NCBI RefSeq assembly: GCF_900108365.1
Contig: NZ_FNWQ01000003.1
Location: 310,001 to 374,000, forward strand
Length of the DNA stretch: 64,000 nucleotides
From: Chryseobacterium culicis
GTDB lineage: Bacteria > Bacteroidota > Bacteroidia > Flavobacteriales > Weeksellaceae
Direction of reading: 5' to 3'
The position numbers and the translations under genes are program-made. Of the stretch, positions 54,425-61,714 are shown piece after piece; position 1 is the stretch's first letter, and each line of letters begins with the position of its first letter. The notes under the pieces were generated by a model. That model was not told the origin of the DNA, did not search any database, and saw nothing but the letters and a program-made list of their open reading frames with translations.

Positions 54425-55197
54425 TGTCAATTTTTGCAGATAACATAAGGTTTTTGAGAGGTAAACGAGGTTTATCCCAACATGCTTTTGCCAATGATAT
54501 TCTTATCATCAGCAGAGACCGATACTCTAAATATGAAAGTGGCCGTTCAGAGGCTCCCTACGAGGTATTAATAAAGATTTCAAAGTACTTCAATATAAGT
54601 ATTGATCTACTTCTTACTGTTGATATCCGGAAGTATCCATTGGAAGATATTCTTAAGCTTCCCGATAATCGAATTGTTTTGCCTGTTGTTGTAGACCAAT
54701 TAGGAAACAACAGCATCGAAATCGTTCCGCAAAAAGCATCAATGGGTTATTTATCCGGCTACAGTGATCCTGAATACATTGAAAATTTACAGAGAATCAC
54801 ACTGCCTTTCCTGACCAATGGAAAGTACAGAGCTTTTCCTGCGCAAGGAGACTCAATGCCGCCTTTTAAAGACGGCTCCTATATTATCGGAAAATATGTT
54901 GAAAATATTAATGAATTGAAACCGGGTAATAGTTATGTTTTTGTTACGCTGAATGATGGCATTTCTTACAAAAGGTTGATCTCTGGTAATAAAAAATCAA
55001 TAACTGTTTCTGCTGATAATTCATTTTATAAGCCTTATGACATTCCTTTTGAAGAAATTGTAGAAGTATGGCAATATGCCTCGGGAATCTTTCCTGAAGA
55101 TTTTGAGCCTAAAATTGTTGACAACTCTAATATACAGCATATACTTTTAGAGCTAAGACGGGATGTTACGGAAATAAACAAAAAACTGTTTCAGTAA
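54424..55197 (+). CDS. XRE-family regulator with an S24 (LexA-like) peptidase domain
   Basis: 257 residues. The frame can be read from a TTG at 54403, but the ATG at 54424 gives the natural N-terminus MSIFADNIRFLRGKRGLSQ. The helix-turn-helix is at about 6-62. The S24 domain (about 100-225) has the catalytic pair S144 in GDSMPP and K183 in SYKRL. The linker reads KASMGYLSGYSDPEYIE; where LexA-like proteins have Ala-Gly for self-cleavage, this one has Met107-Gly108. It is the likely repressor of itself and of the divergent polymerase genes. Confidence 0.88.
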   Translation: MSIFADNIRFLRGKRGLSQHAFANDILIISRDRYSKYESGRSEAPYEVLIKISKYFNISIDLLLTVDIRKYPLEDILKLPDNRIVLPVVVDQLGNNSIEIVPQKASMGYLSGYSDPEYIENLQRITLPFLTNGKYRAFPAQGDSMPPFKDGSYIIGKYVENINELKPGNSYVFVTLNDGISYKRLISGNKKSITVSADNSFYKPYDIPFEEIVEVWQYASGIFPEDFEPKIVDNSNIQHILLELRRDVTEINKKLFQ

Positions 55198-55233
55198 CTT
55201 ATTTATTATTTTTAGTAAAATCCGAATAAAACA

Positions 55234-55267
55234 CGACATGTTTTGTCGCATTGGCATGTTAATTTTG
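55234..55267 (+). promoter_or_regulatory. Orphan copy of the CGWCA-N5-YGWCG promoter motif
   Basis: CGACA-TGTTT-TGTCG (55234-55248), 11 nt, then TAATTTTG (55260-55267). The geometry is identical to that of the four copies at 57.0-59.3 kb. It points into the 3' end of the minus-strand antiporter gene; no plus-strand gene follows. It may drive an antisense or small RNA, or be a relic. Confidence 0.6.
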
Positions 55268-55295
55268 TTGTCAAAAACACTAATTAAGACAAAGA

Positions 55296-56879
55296 TTAAA
55301 TCATTTTCAACCGTTCTTCCTCAAGATCCAGCTGATAAAGTTGATGGCGGATAATTTCTTCATTAATGGCTATATCTTTATTCAGTTCTGAAAGAAACTG
55401 TCTCTGGCTTTCCAGCATTTCAAAAAAGATATCTTTTGTTTTTTCATTCATCCATTCTGCATCTTTAGCCTGTATTTTTTCTTCCCAGTGTTTCAGCATT
55501 CTTTCTAATCCGGCGTGGCCATTCAGTTCATTTTCATGTTTATCTTTAAGAAAATGATAAACGTGCTGTTTCAGTTTATGTTTTATTTCATCTCTTACTT
55601 TTTTATCTTTCTCATCATCTGCAAAGTCATCAAATACATGTCCATATTTTATCAGGTAGGGTAACGTGAGTCCCTGTACGAGCAATGTTAAGAGGATCAC
55701 AACGAAAGTAATAAAGAGGATAAGGTTTCTGTTCGGAAAAGGAAGCCCATTTTCAAGAGTAATAGGAATGGCCAATGCCGCAGCTAATGAAACCACCCCT
55801 CTCATTCCCGTCCATCCCAATATAAGAGGCATCAGCCAACGTCTTCTGGTGGAAGAAGCGCGGGGCGCTACACTTGGCCGGAAAATCAGCGTAGCCAGCA
55901 TTGCCGCATAAGAGCTTATAATTCTGGCAGCAATTAAAATTCCTGTCACGAATACGCCATATTGAATGGCTGTACCCAAAGGAATTCCTTCCCATCGCAG
56001 CCCTCCAACAATTTCAGGAAGCTCAAGGCCTATAATTAAGAATACAATACCGTTCAATATGAATACAAAACTCTGCCATACACTATATCCCATGATACGG
56101 CTGGTACTGTTTAAAAATATTAATCGCTTGCCTGACATATACAGCCCTCCGCCAACAACAGCTAAAACACCGGAAGCATGAAACTGTTCTGCAATCCAAT
56201 ACATGAGATAAGGCTCAATAATAGTAAGGGCAATATCTGAAGCTGCTTCCGTAGGAAGTCTTTTATGAACCTGTACAAAGATCCATGCCAGTATTAATCC
56301 GATTCCTGCACCTCCTATGATCATCCATAAAAAATCAAGCGAAGCTTCCTGCCATATAAATTGTCCGGTTCCTACTGCAACCAGGGCAAACCTGAAAATA
56401 ATGAGTGAAGAAGCATCATTCAGAAGACTTTCTCCTTCCAGAATAGCAGATGTACTGGATGGTATTTTTACAAACTTCATGATGGCTCCGGTACTTACCG
56501 CATCAGGCGGAGACACAATTCCTCCCAGCAAAAACCCAAGCGCAAGGGTAAATCCGGGAATAAAGTAATTAGCCGTTACCGCTACTGCCAACGCAGTAAA
56601 AAAGACTACCAAAAAGGCAAAACTTCCGATAATACGCCACCATTTTTTCATTTCTTTGAAGGAAATAGACCAGGCAGCTTCGAATAAAAGAGGAGGTAAA
56701 AATATAAAAAAGATAAGATCCGGATTGATTTTTACTACCGGAAGCCCCGGTACAAAACTAACGAGAAGCCCAAATACAACAAGCAGAATCGGGTAGGCAA
56801 TTTTTAATTTGGTCGCCCACATATTGAGCAGCACGATGGCTGCGACCATAGCAAGTAAAAAGGGTAAGATGGTATGCAT
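55296..56879 (-). CDS. CPA1-type sodium/proton antiporter
   Basis: 527 residues with about 12 membrane helices in the first 420 residues. The CPA1 signature GGIVSPPDAVSTGAIMKF and EGESLLNDASSLIIFRFAL (about 117-170) carries the ion-binding Asp residues. A charged cytoplasmic tail of about 100 residues follows (KDKKVRDEIKHKLKQHV). It exchanges Na+ (or K+) for H+ at the inner membrane. It is not clearly linked to its neighbours and separates the polymerase cassette from the motif-controlled genes. Confidence 0.92.
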   Translation of the reverse strand: MHTILPFLLAMVAAIVLLNMWATKLKIAYPILLVVFGLLVSFVPGLPVVKINPDLIFFIFLPPLLFEAAWSISFKEMKKWWRIIGSFAFLVVFFTALAVAVTANYFIPGFTLALGFLLGGIVSPPDAVSTGAIMKFVKIPSSTSAILEGESLLNDASSLIIFRFALVAVGTGQFIWQEASLDFLWMIIGGAGIGLILAWIFVQVHKRLPTEAASDIALTIIEPYLMYWIAEQFHASGVLAVVGGGLYMSGKRLIFLNSTSRIMGYSVWQSFVFILNGIVFLIIGLELPEIVGGLRWEGIPLGTAIQYGVFVTGILIAARIISSYAAMLATLIFRPSVAPRASSTRRRWLMPLILGWTGMRGVVSLAAALAIPITLENGLPFPNRNLILFITFVVILLTLLVQGLTLPYLIKYGHVFDDFADDEKDKKVRDEIKHKLKQHVYHFLKDKHENELNGHAGLERMLKHWEEKIQAKDAEWMNEKTKDIFFEMLESQRQFLSELNKDIAINEEIIRHQLYQLDLEEERLKMI

Positions 56880-57038
56880 TTGATATTGTGTTTTTCTGCA
56901 CCATATTTACTAATTCTATTTTTCAAAAGCAATTTTTTTCTCACTTTTTATATTTTAAGATGACAAATCTTTTGATCGATCCTGTTTACGGTTCAGGATG
57001 AATGTTTTGGAATTTTTAAACAAAATTCAAATAAAATA

Positions 57039-57072
57039 CGTCAAGTTTCGTCGCTTCCGCGCTATACTTTTG
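57039..57072 (+). promoter_or_regulatory. CGWCA-N5-YGWCG promoter motif of the M15 peptidase gene
   Basis: CGTCA-AGTTT-CGTCG (57039-57053), 11 nt, then TACTTTTG (57065-57072). The start codon follows 21 nt after the -7 box. Confidence 0.75.
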
Positions 57073-57093
57073 TTCTACAAGAAAATACAAAAT

Positions 57094-57594
57094 ATGGACA
57101 AAGTAACCTTAGAACGGATTCAAAAACTTCACCCGTTGGTAAGAGATGAAGTAAAGCAAATTATAACCGAATGTGATGAAGCACTCACCGGAAGAGCCAA
57201 AATCAGGATTACACAGGGCCTAAGATCTTTTGAAGAACAGGAAAAGCTGTATGCAATCGGAAGAATTACTTCAGGAAAGAAGGTAACTAATGCAAAGGCT
57301 GGGCAAAGTATCCACAATTATGGTCTTGCTGTAGACATATGCCTGATCATTGACGGAAAAACGGCAAGCTGGGATACCGCAAAAGACTGGGATAATGATA
57401 AAGTTGCAGACTGGTATGAGTGTGTAAAAATTTTTGCCCGCCATGGCTGGGATTGGGGTGGAAACTGGAAGACATTTAAGGATCTTCCCCACTTCGAAAA
57501 AAAGAATATTCCATCTAAAAAAGGTCCCGTAAAAACCAGTTGGAGAGCGCTTTTGAAGATGCCAAGAGACAAGCAGAATTACGTTATTTTTTAG
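57094..57594 (+). CDS. M15-family peptidase (endolysin-type L-alanyl-D-glutamate or D-Ala-D-Ala peptidase)
   Basis: 166 residues. The frame is open from 56998, but the promoter lies inside that extension, so the ATG at 57094 is chosen. Zinc ligands are H74 and D81 in SIHNYGLAVD and H133 in PHFEK; GWDWGGNW is the usual segment before the last ligand. Length and motifs match phage endolysins of the Ply500/VanY-like type. There is no signal peptide, so it needs a holin, lysis or a secretion route to reach peptidoglycan. It is the first gene with the shared promoter motif. Confidence 0.88.
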   Translation: MDKVTLERIQKLHPLVRDEVKQIITECDEALTGRAKIRITQGLRSFEEQEKLYAIGRITSGKKVTNAKAGQSIHNYGLAVDICLIIDGKTASWDTAKDWDNDKVADWYECVKIFARHGWDWGGNWKTFKDLPHFEKKNIPSKKGPVKTSWRALLKMPRDKQNYVIF

Positions 57595-57622
57595 TATCAT
57601 TTATCTGAAATTAAATATAATA

Positions 57623-57656
57623 CGACACGTTCTGTCGCTTCCCCGGCCTACCTTTG
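57623..57656 (+). promoter_or_regulatory. CGWCA-N5-YGWCG promoter motif upstream of the patatin gene
   Basis: CGACA-CGTTC-TGTCG (57623-57637, perfect 5-bp arms), 11 nt, then TACCTTTG (57649-57656). Confidence 0.78.
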
Positions 57657-57683
57657 CTTTATAAGAAAACAACGAAAAAAGCA

Positions 57684-57764
57684 ATGAAATCTCAGTATAG
57701 AATCTCAGCATTTCTGGAAAAAAAATATGGATTCTGTAGATTAAGATTGCATGTGTCCTTTTAA
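57684..57764 (+). CDS. Possible 26-residue leader peptide before the patatin gene
   Basis: An ATG 27 nt after the -7 box opens 26 codons (MKSQYRISAFLEKKYGF...), Lys/Arg-rich and ending 20 nt before the patatin start. It could be a translated leader or chance. There is no similarity I recognise. Confidence 0.25.
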   Translation: MKSQYRISAFLEKKYGFCRLRLHVSF

Positions 57765-57784
57765 CAAACCATTAAAAATATCAC

Positions 57785-58822
57785 ATGAAAAAGACAACCA
57801 TTCTTTCTTTGGACGGAGGTGGAATAAGGGGAATCATTACCTGCATTATTCTGCGTTACATAGAAGAACAGCTTCAGTATTATGATAAACCGACTGCCAA
57901 GCTCGGAGATTATTTTGATCTGGTAGCGGGCAGCAGCACCGGAGGTCTGATTGCTTCTATTATTTTATGTCCCGATGAAACCCGAAAAGCAAAATATTCT
58001 ATCCAGAAGGGGTTGGAATTATATGCTGAGAAGGGTGGCGATATTTTCCAGGTTTCTTTTTGGGAAAAACTGGTCAATCCATTCGGATTATTGAATGAAA
58101 AAATTCCACAGGAATCGCTTGAAAAAAACCTGAACGACTTTTTTGGAAACTTAGAGTTAAAAGAATTAATAAAACCATGTTTAATAACAAGTTATGATAT
58201 CGAGAACAGAAGAGCAAAGCTTTTCAACTCTTGGAAAGCGCACCTCAGCACAGATAATTTCTTTGTAAAGGATATCTGCAGAGCGACTTCGGCAGCTCCT
58301 ACTTATTTCAGCCCTGTGCAGATCAAATCCATGTACGGACAGATCTTCAGCCTGATTGACGGCGGTATGTTTGCAAATAATCCTGCTCTTTGCGCTTATG
58401 CAGAAGCAAGAAAAATTCCTTTCGCAGAGGTTTTAAAAAACCATCAGAAAGCCAACCACCCAACTGTAAATGACATGATCGTAATATCTATCGGAACAGG
58501 AATTGAAGCAAGACCTTATCCTTTTAAAAGGCTTGAAAAAGCAGGAAAAATTGGTTGGGTGAGCCCTATTATTGACATTTTAATGTCTGCCAATGCAGAA
58601 ACCGTAGATTATCAGCTGGAACAGATGTTTCAAACGCTGGGACTTAGAAATCAGAAGAATTATTACCGCCTGAATCCTTCACTAAAAAATGCTTCTCCAG
58701 CAATGGATAACGTGAGAAGATCTAATATTGAAAACCTGATACAGGCCGGATTGAGCTATATTGATGACAACAGAGAAACTTTGAACCAAATCGTTCAGAA
58801 ACTCATCAAAAATAAAATATAA
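57785..58822 (+). CDS. Patatin-like phospholipase
   Basis: 345 residues, no signal peptide. All patatin elements are present: oxyanion loop DGGGIRG (10-16), nucleophile S51 in GSSTG, and catalytic D192 in DGGMFANNPA. It hydrolyses acyl chains from membrane phospholipids. The single-domain build and length resemble CapV-type effectors of CBASS, but no cyclase, Cap2/Cap3 or other defence gene is nearby in the window. The shared promoter motif links it to the M15 peptidase and the tail-fibre-like operon. Confidence 0.88.
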   Translation: MKKTTILSLDGGGIRGIITCIILRYIEEQLQYYDKPTAKLGDYFDLVAGSSTGGLIASIILCPDETRKAKYSIQKGLELYAEKGGDIFQVSFWEKLVNPFGLLNEKIPQESLEKNLNDFFGNLELKELIKPCLITSYDIENRRAKLFNSWKAHLSTDNFFVKDICRATSAAPTYFSPVQIKSMYGQIFSLIDGGMFANNPALCAYAEARKIPFAEVLKNHQKANHPTVNDMIVISIGTGIEARPYPFKRLEKAGKIGWVSPIIDILMSANAETVDYQLEQMFQTLGLRNQKNYYRLNPSLKNASPAMDNVRRSNIENLIQAGLSYIDDNRETLNQIVQKLIKNKI

Positions 58823-58896
58823 GCTTTTTACCTTATAAACACTCCATATAAGCTTTAGCAATTATATTTTAAAAATCAGAAAAATATTTTTTAACA

Positions 58897-58930
58897 CGTC
58901 AAGTTTTGTCGTTCTCTGCTACTACCTTTG
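58897..58930 (+). promoter_or_regulatory. CGWCA-N5-YGWCG promoter motif of the small acidic gene
   Basis: CGTCA-AGTTT-TGTCG (58897-58911), 11 nt, then TACCTTTG (58923-58930). Confidence 0.75.
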
Positions 58931-58978
58931 GAGTATCAAAAAAGACACAAACAACAATCCTTAAAAACTTTTAAAAAC

Positions 58979-59034
58979 CCTTTGAATTCAACATTCACCT
59001 ATGCTGAACAGCTTGAAATATGTTCAAAATATAA
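58979..59034 (+). repeat. Leader repeat, copy A
   Basis: Near-copy of 59325-59383, in the 5' leader of the small acidic gene. It starts CCTTTGAATTCA and ends AAAATATAA. It contains an ATG (59001) opening MLNSLKYV, similar to MLDSQNYV in copy B. Confidence 0.7.
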
Positions 59035-59056
59035 CCAACACCTTACAACACAAAAC

Positions 59057-59227
59057 ATGGAAGCACCCAATCACAACAACAATATACTCTTCGATGAAGA
59101 CCTCTACACCATAGAATGGAGCGACATCGAAAATGCAGAGATGGATTATGAAAACTATCTCAATGACATTGAAAACTTCTTCAGAGAAGACTTTGAAGAA
59201 GGAATACTTGAAGAAGATACTTTTTAA
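59057..59227 (+). CDS. Small, very acidic protein
   Basis: 56 residues. A longer reading from 58928 would start inside the -7 box and is rejected; the ATG at 59057 is the first in-frame one after the promoter. Asp and Glu are a large share of the protein (FDEDLY, NAEMDYENYLNDIENFF, EDFEEGILEED), with almost no Lys or Arg. Such proteins can mimic DNA or act as small antitoxins or chaperone-like partners. It is a single gene with the shared motif and shares its leader sequence with the next operon. Confidence 0.65.
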   Translation: MEAPNHNNNILFDEDLYTIEWSDIENAEMDYENYLNDIENFFREDFEEGILEEDTF

Positions 59228-59243
59228 ATAAAATCTAAAAACA

Positions 59244-59277
59244 CGACAAGTTCTGACGCTGTCCGCCATTACCTTTG
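59244..59277 (+). promoter_or_regulatory. CGWCA-N5-YGWCG promoter motif of the tail-fibre-like operon
   Basis: CGACA-AGTTC-TGACG (59244-59258), 11 nt, then TACCTTTG (59270-59277). The first structural gene begins 181 nt later, after leader repeat B. Confidence 0.75.
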
Positions 59278-59324
59278 AAAACTCTATAATACACGCACAG
59301 CAATCTCATTAAATAATCTCAACA

Positions 59325-59383
59325 CCTTTGAATTCACCATTCACAAAAATGCTGGACAGCCAGAACTATGTCTGAAAATATAA
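59325..59383 (+). repeat. Leader repeat, copy B
   Basis: Near-copy of 58979-59034 in the 5' leader of the tail-fibre-like operon. It contains a short reading frame MLDSQNYV-stop (59349-59375) whose start matches that in copy A. Confidence 0.7.
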
Positions 59384-59458
59384 GACAAAAGTGACATTCT
59401 CCACTACAAAAGAGGATACAACAATCAATTTATTAACCAACAAATCACACAAAGTTTT

Positions 59459-60088
59459 ATGAAAACAAAAGAAGAATTAAAACTCTATTTCGAAAATGGA
59501 GATATCCCAAAGCAGGAAGACTTTTGGGAATGGCAGAACTCGTACTGGCATAAGAGTGAAAAACTTCCCAACAGTTCTCTTGAAGTATCTGTATATGAGG
59601 AGTTCATCTTTTCTCCAATAGATAATACAGAAATCATCGGGTCTGACTCCGTTATGGCCTTTCCTGAAGGAGTAAAAGTCATTGGAGGGTTTTCCTTTAC
59701 ACTCCCAACCAAACGTATATCAAAAATTATACTTCCAAAATCTCTAGAAAGAATAAAAAACAAAGCGTTTGGTGGACAATATCTGAAAGGAACGTTAACA
59801 ATTCCCGGATCATGTAAAGTAGTTGAAGCAAATGCCTTCTCAAGTACTTCTGCTAATTTATCAAAATTAGTATTAGAAAATGGTATAGAAACTATTGAAG
59901 AAGCTGCTTTTCAGCTGACTACCAGCAAGGACTTAACAGATCTTTATATTCCTAAATCTGTAAAATCTGTAGGGCAAAATGCATTCAATATTCCATCCTT
60001 AAAGACTGTTTCTGTAAAGCAAGGTTTAGATATCAGTAATGCCGGTATTCCAGCGACAGCAACTATTTTATACTATGCAGACATCTAA
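59459..60088 (+). CDS. Modular protein: shared N-terminal module plus BspA-like leucine-rich repeats (copy 1)
   Basis: 209 residues. Residues 1-36 (MKTKEELKLYFENGD...FWEWQNSYWHK) are the module shared by four successive genes. A unique linker (40-60) is followed by BspA-type leucine-rich repeats of about 23 residues, for example SLERIKNKAFGG, NGIETIEEAAFQLT and KSVKSVGQNAFNIPSLKTV. There is no signal peptide. BspA-like repeats mediate binding in adhesins and receptor-binding proteins. It is first in an operon with 9- to 13-nt gaps between genes. Confidence 0.78.
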   Translation: MKTKEELKLYFENGDIPKQEDFWEWQNSYWHKSEKLPNSSLEVSVYEEFIFSPIDNTEIIGSDSVMAFPEGVKVIGGFSFTLPTKRISKIILPKSLERIKNKAFGGQYLKGTLTIPGSCKVVEANAFSSTSANLSKLVLENGIETIEEAAFQLTTSKDLTDLYIPKSVKSVGQNAFNIPSLKTVSVKQGLDISNAGIPATATILYYADI

Positions 60089-60099
60089 CAATTAATACT

Positions 60100-60735
60100 A
60101 TGAAAACAAAAGAAGAATTAAAGCTCTATTTTGAAAATGGAGATATCCCAAGACAGGAAGACTTTTGGGAATGGCAGAACTCGTACTGGCATAAGGATGA
60201 AAAAATTACCCAAAACTCTATTGAAAGCATTGAAAAAGTAGTACCATTTTTTACGAATGACAATGAACTTCTTGGTTCAGCATTAGTAATTACCATTCCA
60301 TCCAATACAAAAAAAATTATTAATGGATCTTATACCTTTTCAGGAATGTCTTACCAGATTGTGAAAGTAAATTTCAATGAAGGACTTGAAGTGATTGGCT
60401 CTTCTGCTTTTAATCAGCAAAACATTAAAAGAGTCCGAACACCCTCAACCCTTAAGGTTATTGAAACTAATGCTTTTGCTTATCAAGCCAATATGGTTAA
60501 TGGATCTGATTCAATAGAAGAGATTATTTTAAATGAGGGTTTGGTTAGTATTGGAGATTATGCTTTTAACTGCCCCAGAGCAACGGTTATAGAAACTCTC
60601 CATATCCCAGATTCAGTAAAAACGGTGGGCCAAAGTTCATTTTCTCTTCCTTCTCTTAAGAATGTTTCAGCGCCTGAAGGATTAGATCTAAGTAAGGCTG
60701 GCATTCCTTCAACAGCTACAATCACCTATAGATAA
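60100..60735 (+). CDS. Modular protein: shared N-terminal module plus BspA-like leucine-rich repeats (copy 2)
   Basis: 211 residues. The first 36 residues are almost identical to those of the gene before, and at DNA level the module differs little from its neighbours, whereas the rest is strongly diverged. The repeat part has EGLEVIGSSAFNQQ, STLKVIETNAFAYQ, EGLVSIGDYAFN and DSVKTVGQSSFSLPSLKNV. The end (PEGLDLSKAGIPSTATITYR) matches the end of copy 1 (QGLDISNAGIPATATILYY), so both termini are conserved and the centre varies. The binding target is unknown. Confidence 0.78.
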   Translation: MKTKEELKLYFENGDIPRQEDFWEWQNSYWHKDEKITQNSIESIEKVVPFFTNDNELLGSALVITIPSNTKKIINGSYTFSGMSYQIVKVNFNEGLEVIGSSAFNQQNIKRVRTPSTLKVIETNAFAYQANMVNGSDSIEEIILNEGLVSIGDYAFNCPRATVIETLHIPDSVKTVGQSSFSLPSLKNVSAPEGLDLSKAGIPSTATITYR

Positions 60736-60744
60736 CTTAACAAC

Positions 60745-61701
60745 ATGAAAACAAAAGAAGAATTAAAGCTCTATTTTGAAAATGGAGATGTCCCAAGACA
60801 GGAAGATTTTTGGGAATGGCAGAATTCGTACTGGCATAAAGACGAAAAAATTGATATGCAAAAAGTTTCCGGACTGGAGAATGGTACATTCAATATCCTA
60901 TATGCAGAAATGGATGCTGATAAAAATGCTTCAATAGACTTTTTTACAAAAAGAAAATTAATCATACCTCCCGGAACTTTAAGAATCCCAAAAAACTTTA
61001 CAATGGGTGTAATGATCACCGATATACAAATACCTCAAGGCATCGTAAGTATTGGAGAGAACGCTTTTTCAAGCTCACAGATTAAATCTATTACGATCCC
61101 AGATAGCGTTACGGAAATTCATATGATGGCATTTGCAAGTAATAAGCTAAACTCACTTCAGCTTCCTGAGAATCTATCGGTACTTGGCTACGCTGCATTT
61201 GCAGGTAATGAAATTTCGGATTTATCACTTCCAAAGAATCTTAAGGTGATTGAACAATCTACATTCAGTTCTAATAAAATTACTGCTGTAGACATCCCAG
61301 ATAGCGTCACTGAAATTCAGAGCTATGCATTTTCATCCAATAAATTAAGCTCACTTCAGCTTCCTGAAAATCTATCTGAGATTGGTGACGGTGCATTTTC
61401 AAGTAATGAAATTTCAAATTTATTACTTCCAAAGACACTTAAAACCCTTGGACAGTCTGTATTCGGCTCTAATAAACTTACTACTGTAGTAATACCTGAT
61501 AGTGTTACAGAAATCAAAAGTTATGCATTTGCAAATAATCTTATTACATCTTTACAGATTCCCAACAGTGTGCTTAATATAGATCCTTACGCGTTTCTTG
61601 ATAATAGACTGACAGAAGTTGTATTAGGAGAAAACACAAAGTATTATTCATATTCTTTTGATGCTGGAGTTCAGGTAACCGGAGGGCAACTTATCAATTA
61701 A
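60745..61701 (+). CDS. Modular protein: shared N-terminal module plus a longer array of leucine-rich repeats (copy 3)
   Basis: 318 residues. The same N-terminal module (1-36) is followed by at least eight BspA-type repeats of 23 residues with pattern IPDSVTEIxxxAFxxNxL and LPENLSxxGxxAFxxNxI alternating. The repeats are so alike that duplication of the IPDSVTEI/LPENLS pair within the gene is likely. It has no signal peptide. The longer array would project the C-terminus further than copies 1 and 2. It overlaps no neighbour; gaps are 9 and 13 nt. Confidence 0.78.
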   Translation: MKTKEELKLYFENGDVPRQEDFWEWQNSYWHKDEKIDMQKVSGLENGTFNILYAEMDADKNASIDFFTKRKLIIPPGTLRIPKNFTMGVMITDIQIPQGIVSIGENAFSSSQIKSITIPDSVTEIHMMAFASNKLNSLQLPENLSVLGYAAFAGNEISDLSLPKNLKVIEQSTFSSNKITAVDIPDSVTEIQSYAFSSNKLSSLQLPENLSEIGDGAFSSNEISNLLLPKTLKTLGQSVFGSNKLTTVVIPDSVTEIKSYAFANNLITSLQIPNSVLNIDPYAFLDNRLTEVVLGENTKYYSYSFDAGVQVTGGQLIN

Positions 61702-61714
61702 AATTTTTACCAAA

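Noticed and set aside
56998..57093. N-terminal extension of the M15 peptidase
   Set aside because: It contains the promoter motif and -7 box; homology begins at MDKVTLERI.
57785..58822. CBASS defence system based on the CapV-like patatin
   Set aside because: No cGAS/DncV-like cyclase or accessory gene is present next to it; the fixed promoter motif ties it to other genes instead.
58928..59056. N-terminal extension of the acidic protein from a TTG
   Set aside because: The TTG lies inside the -7 box, upstream of any transcript start.
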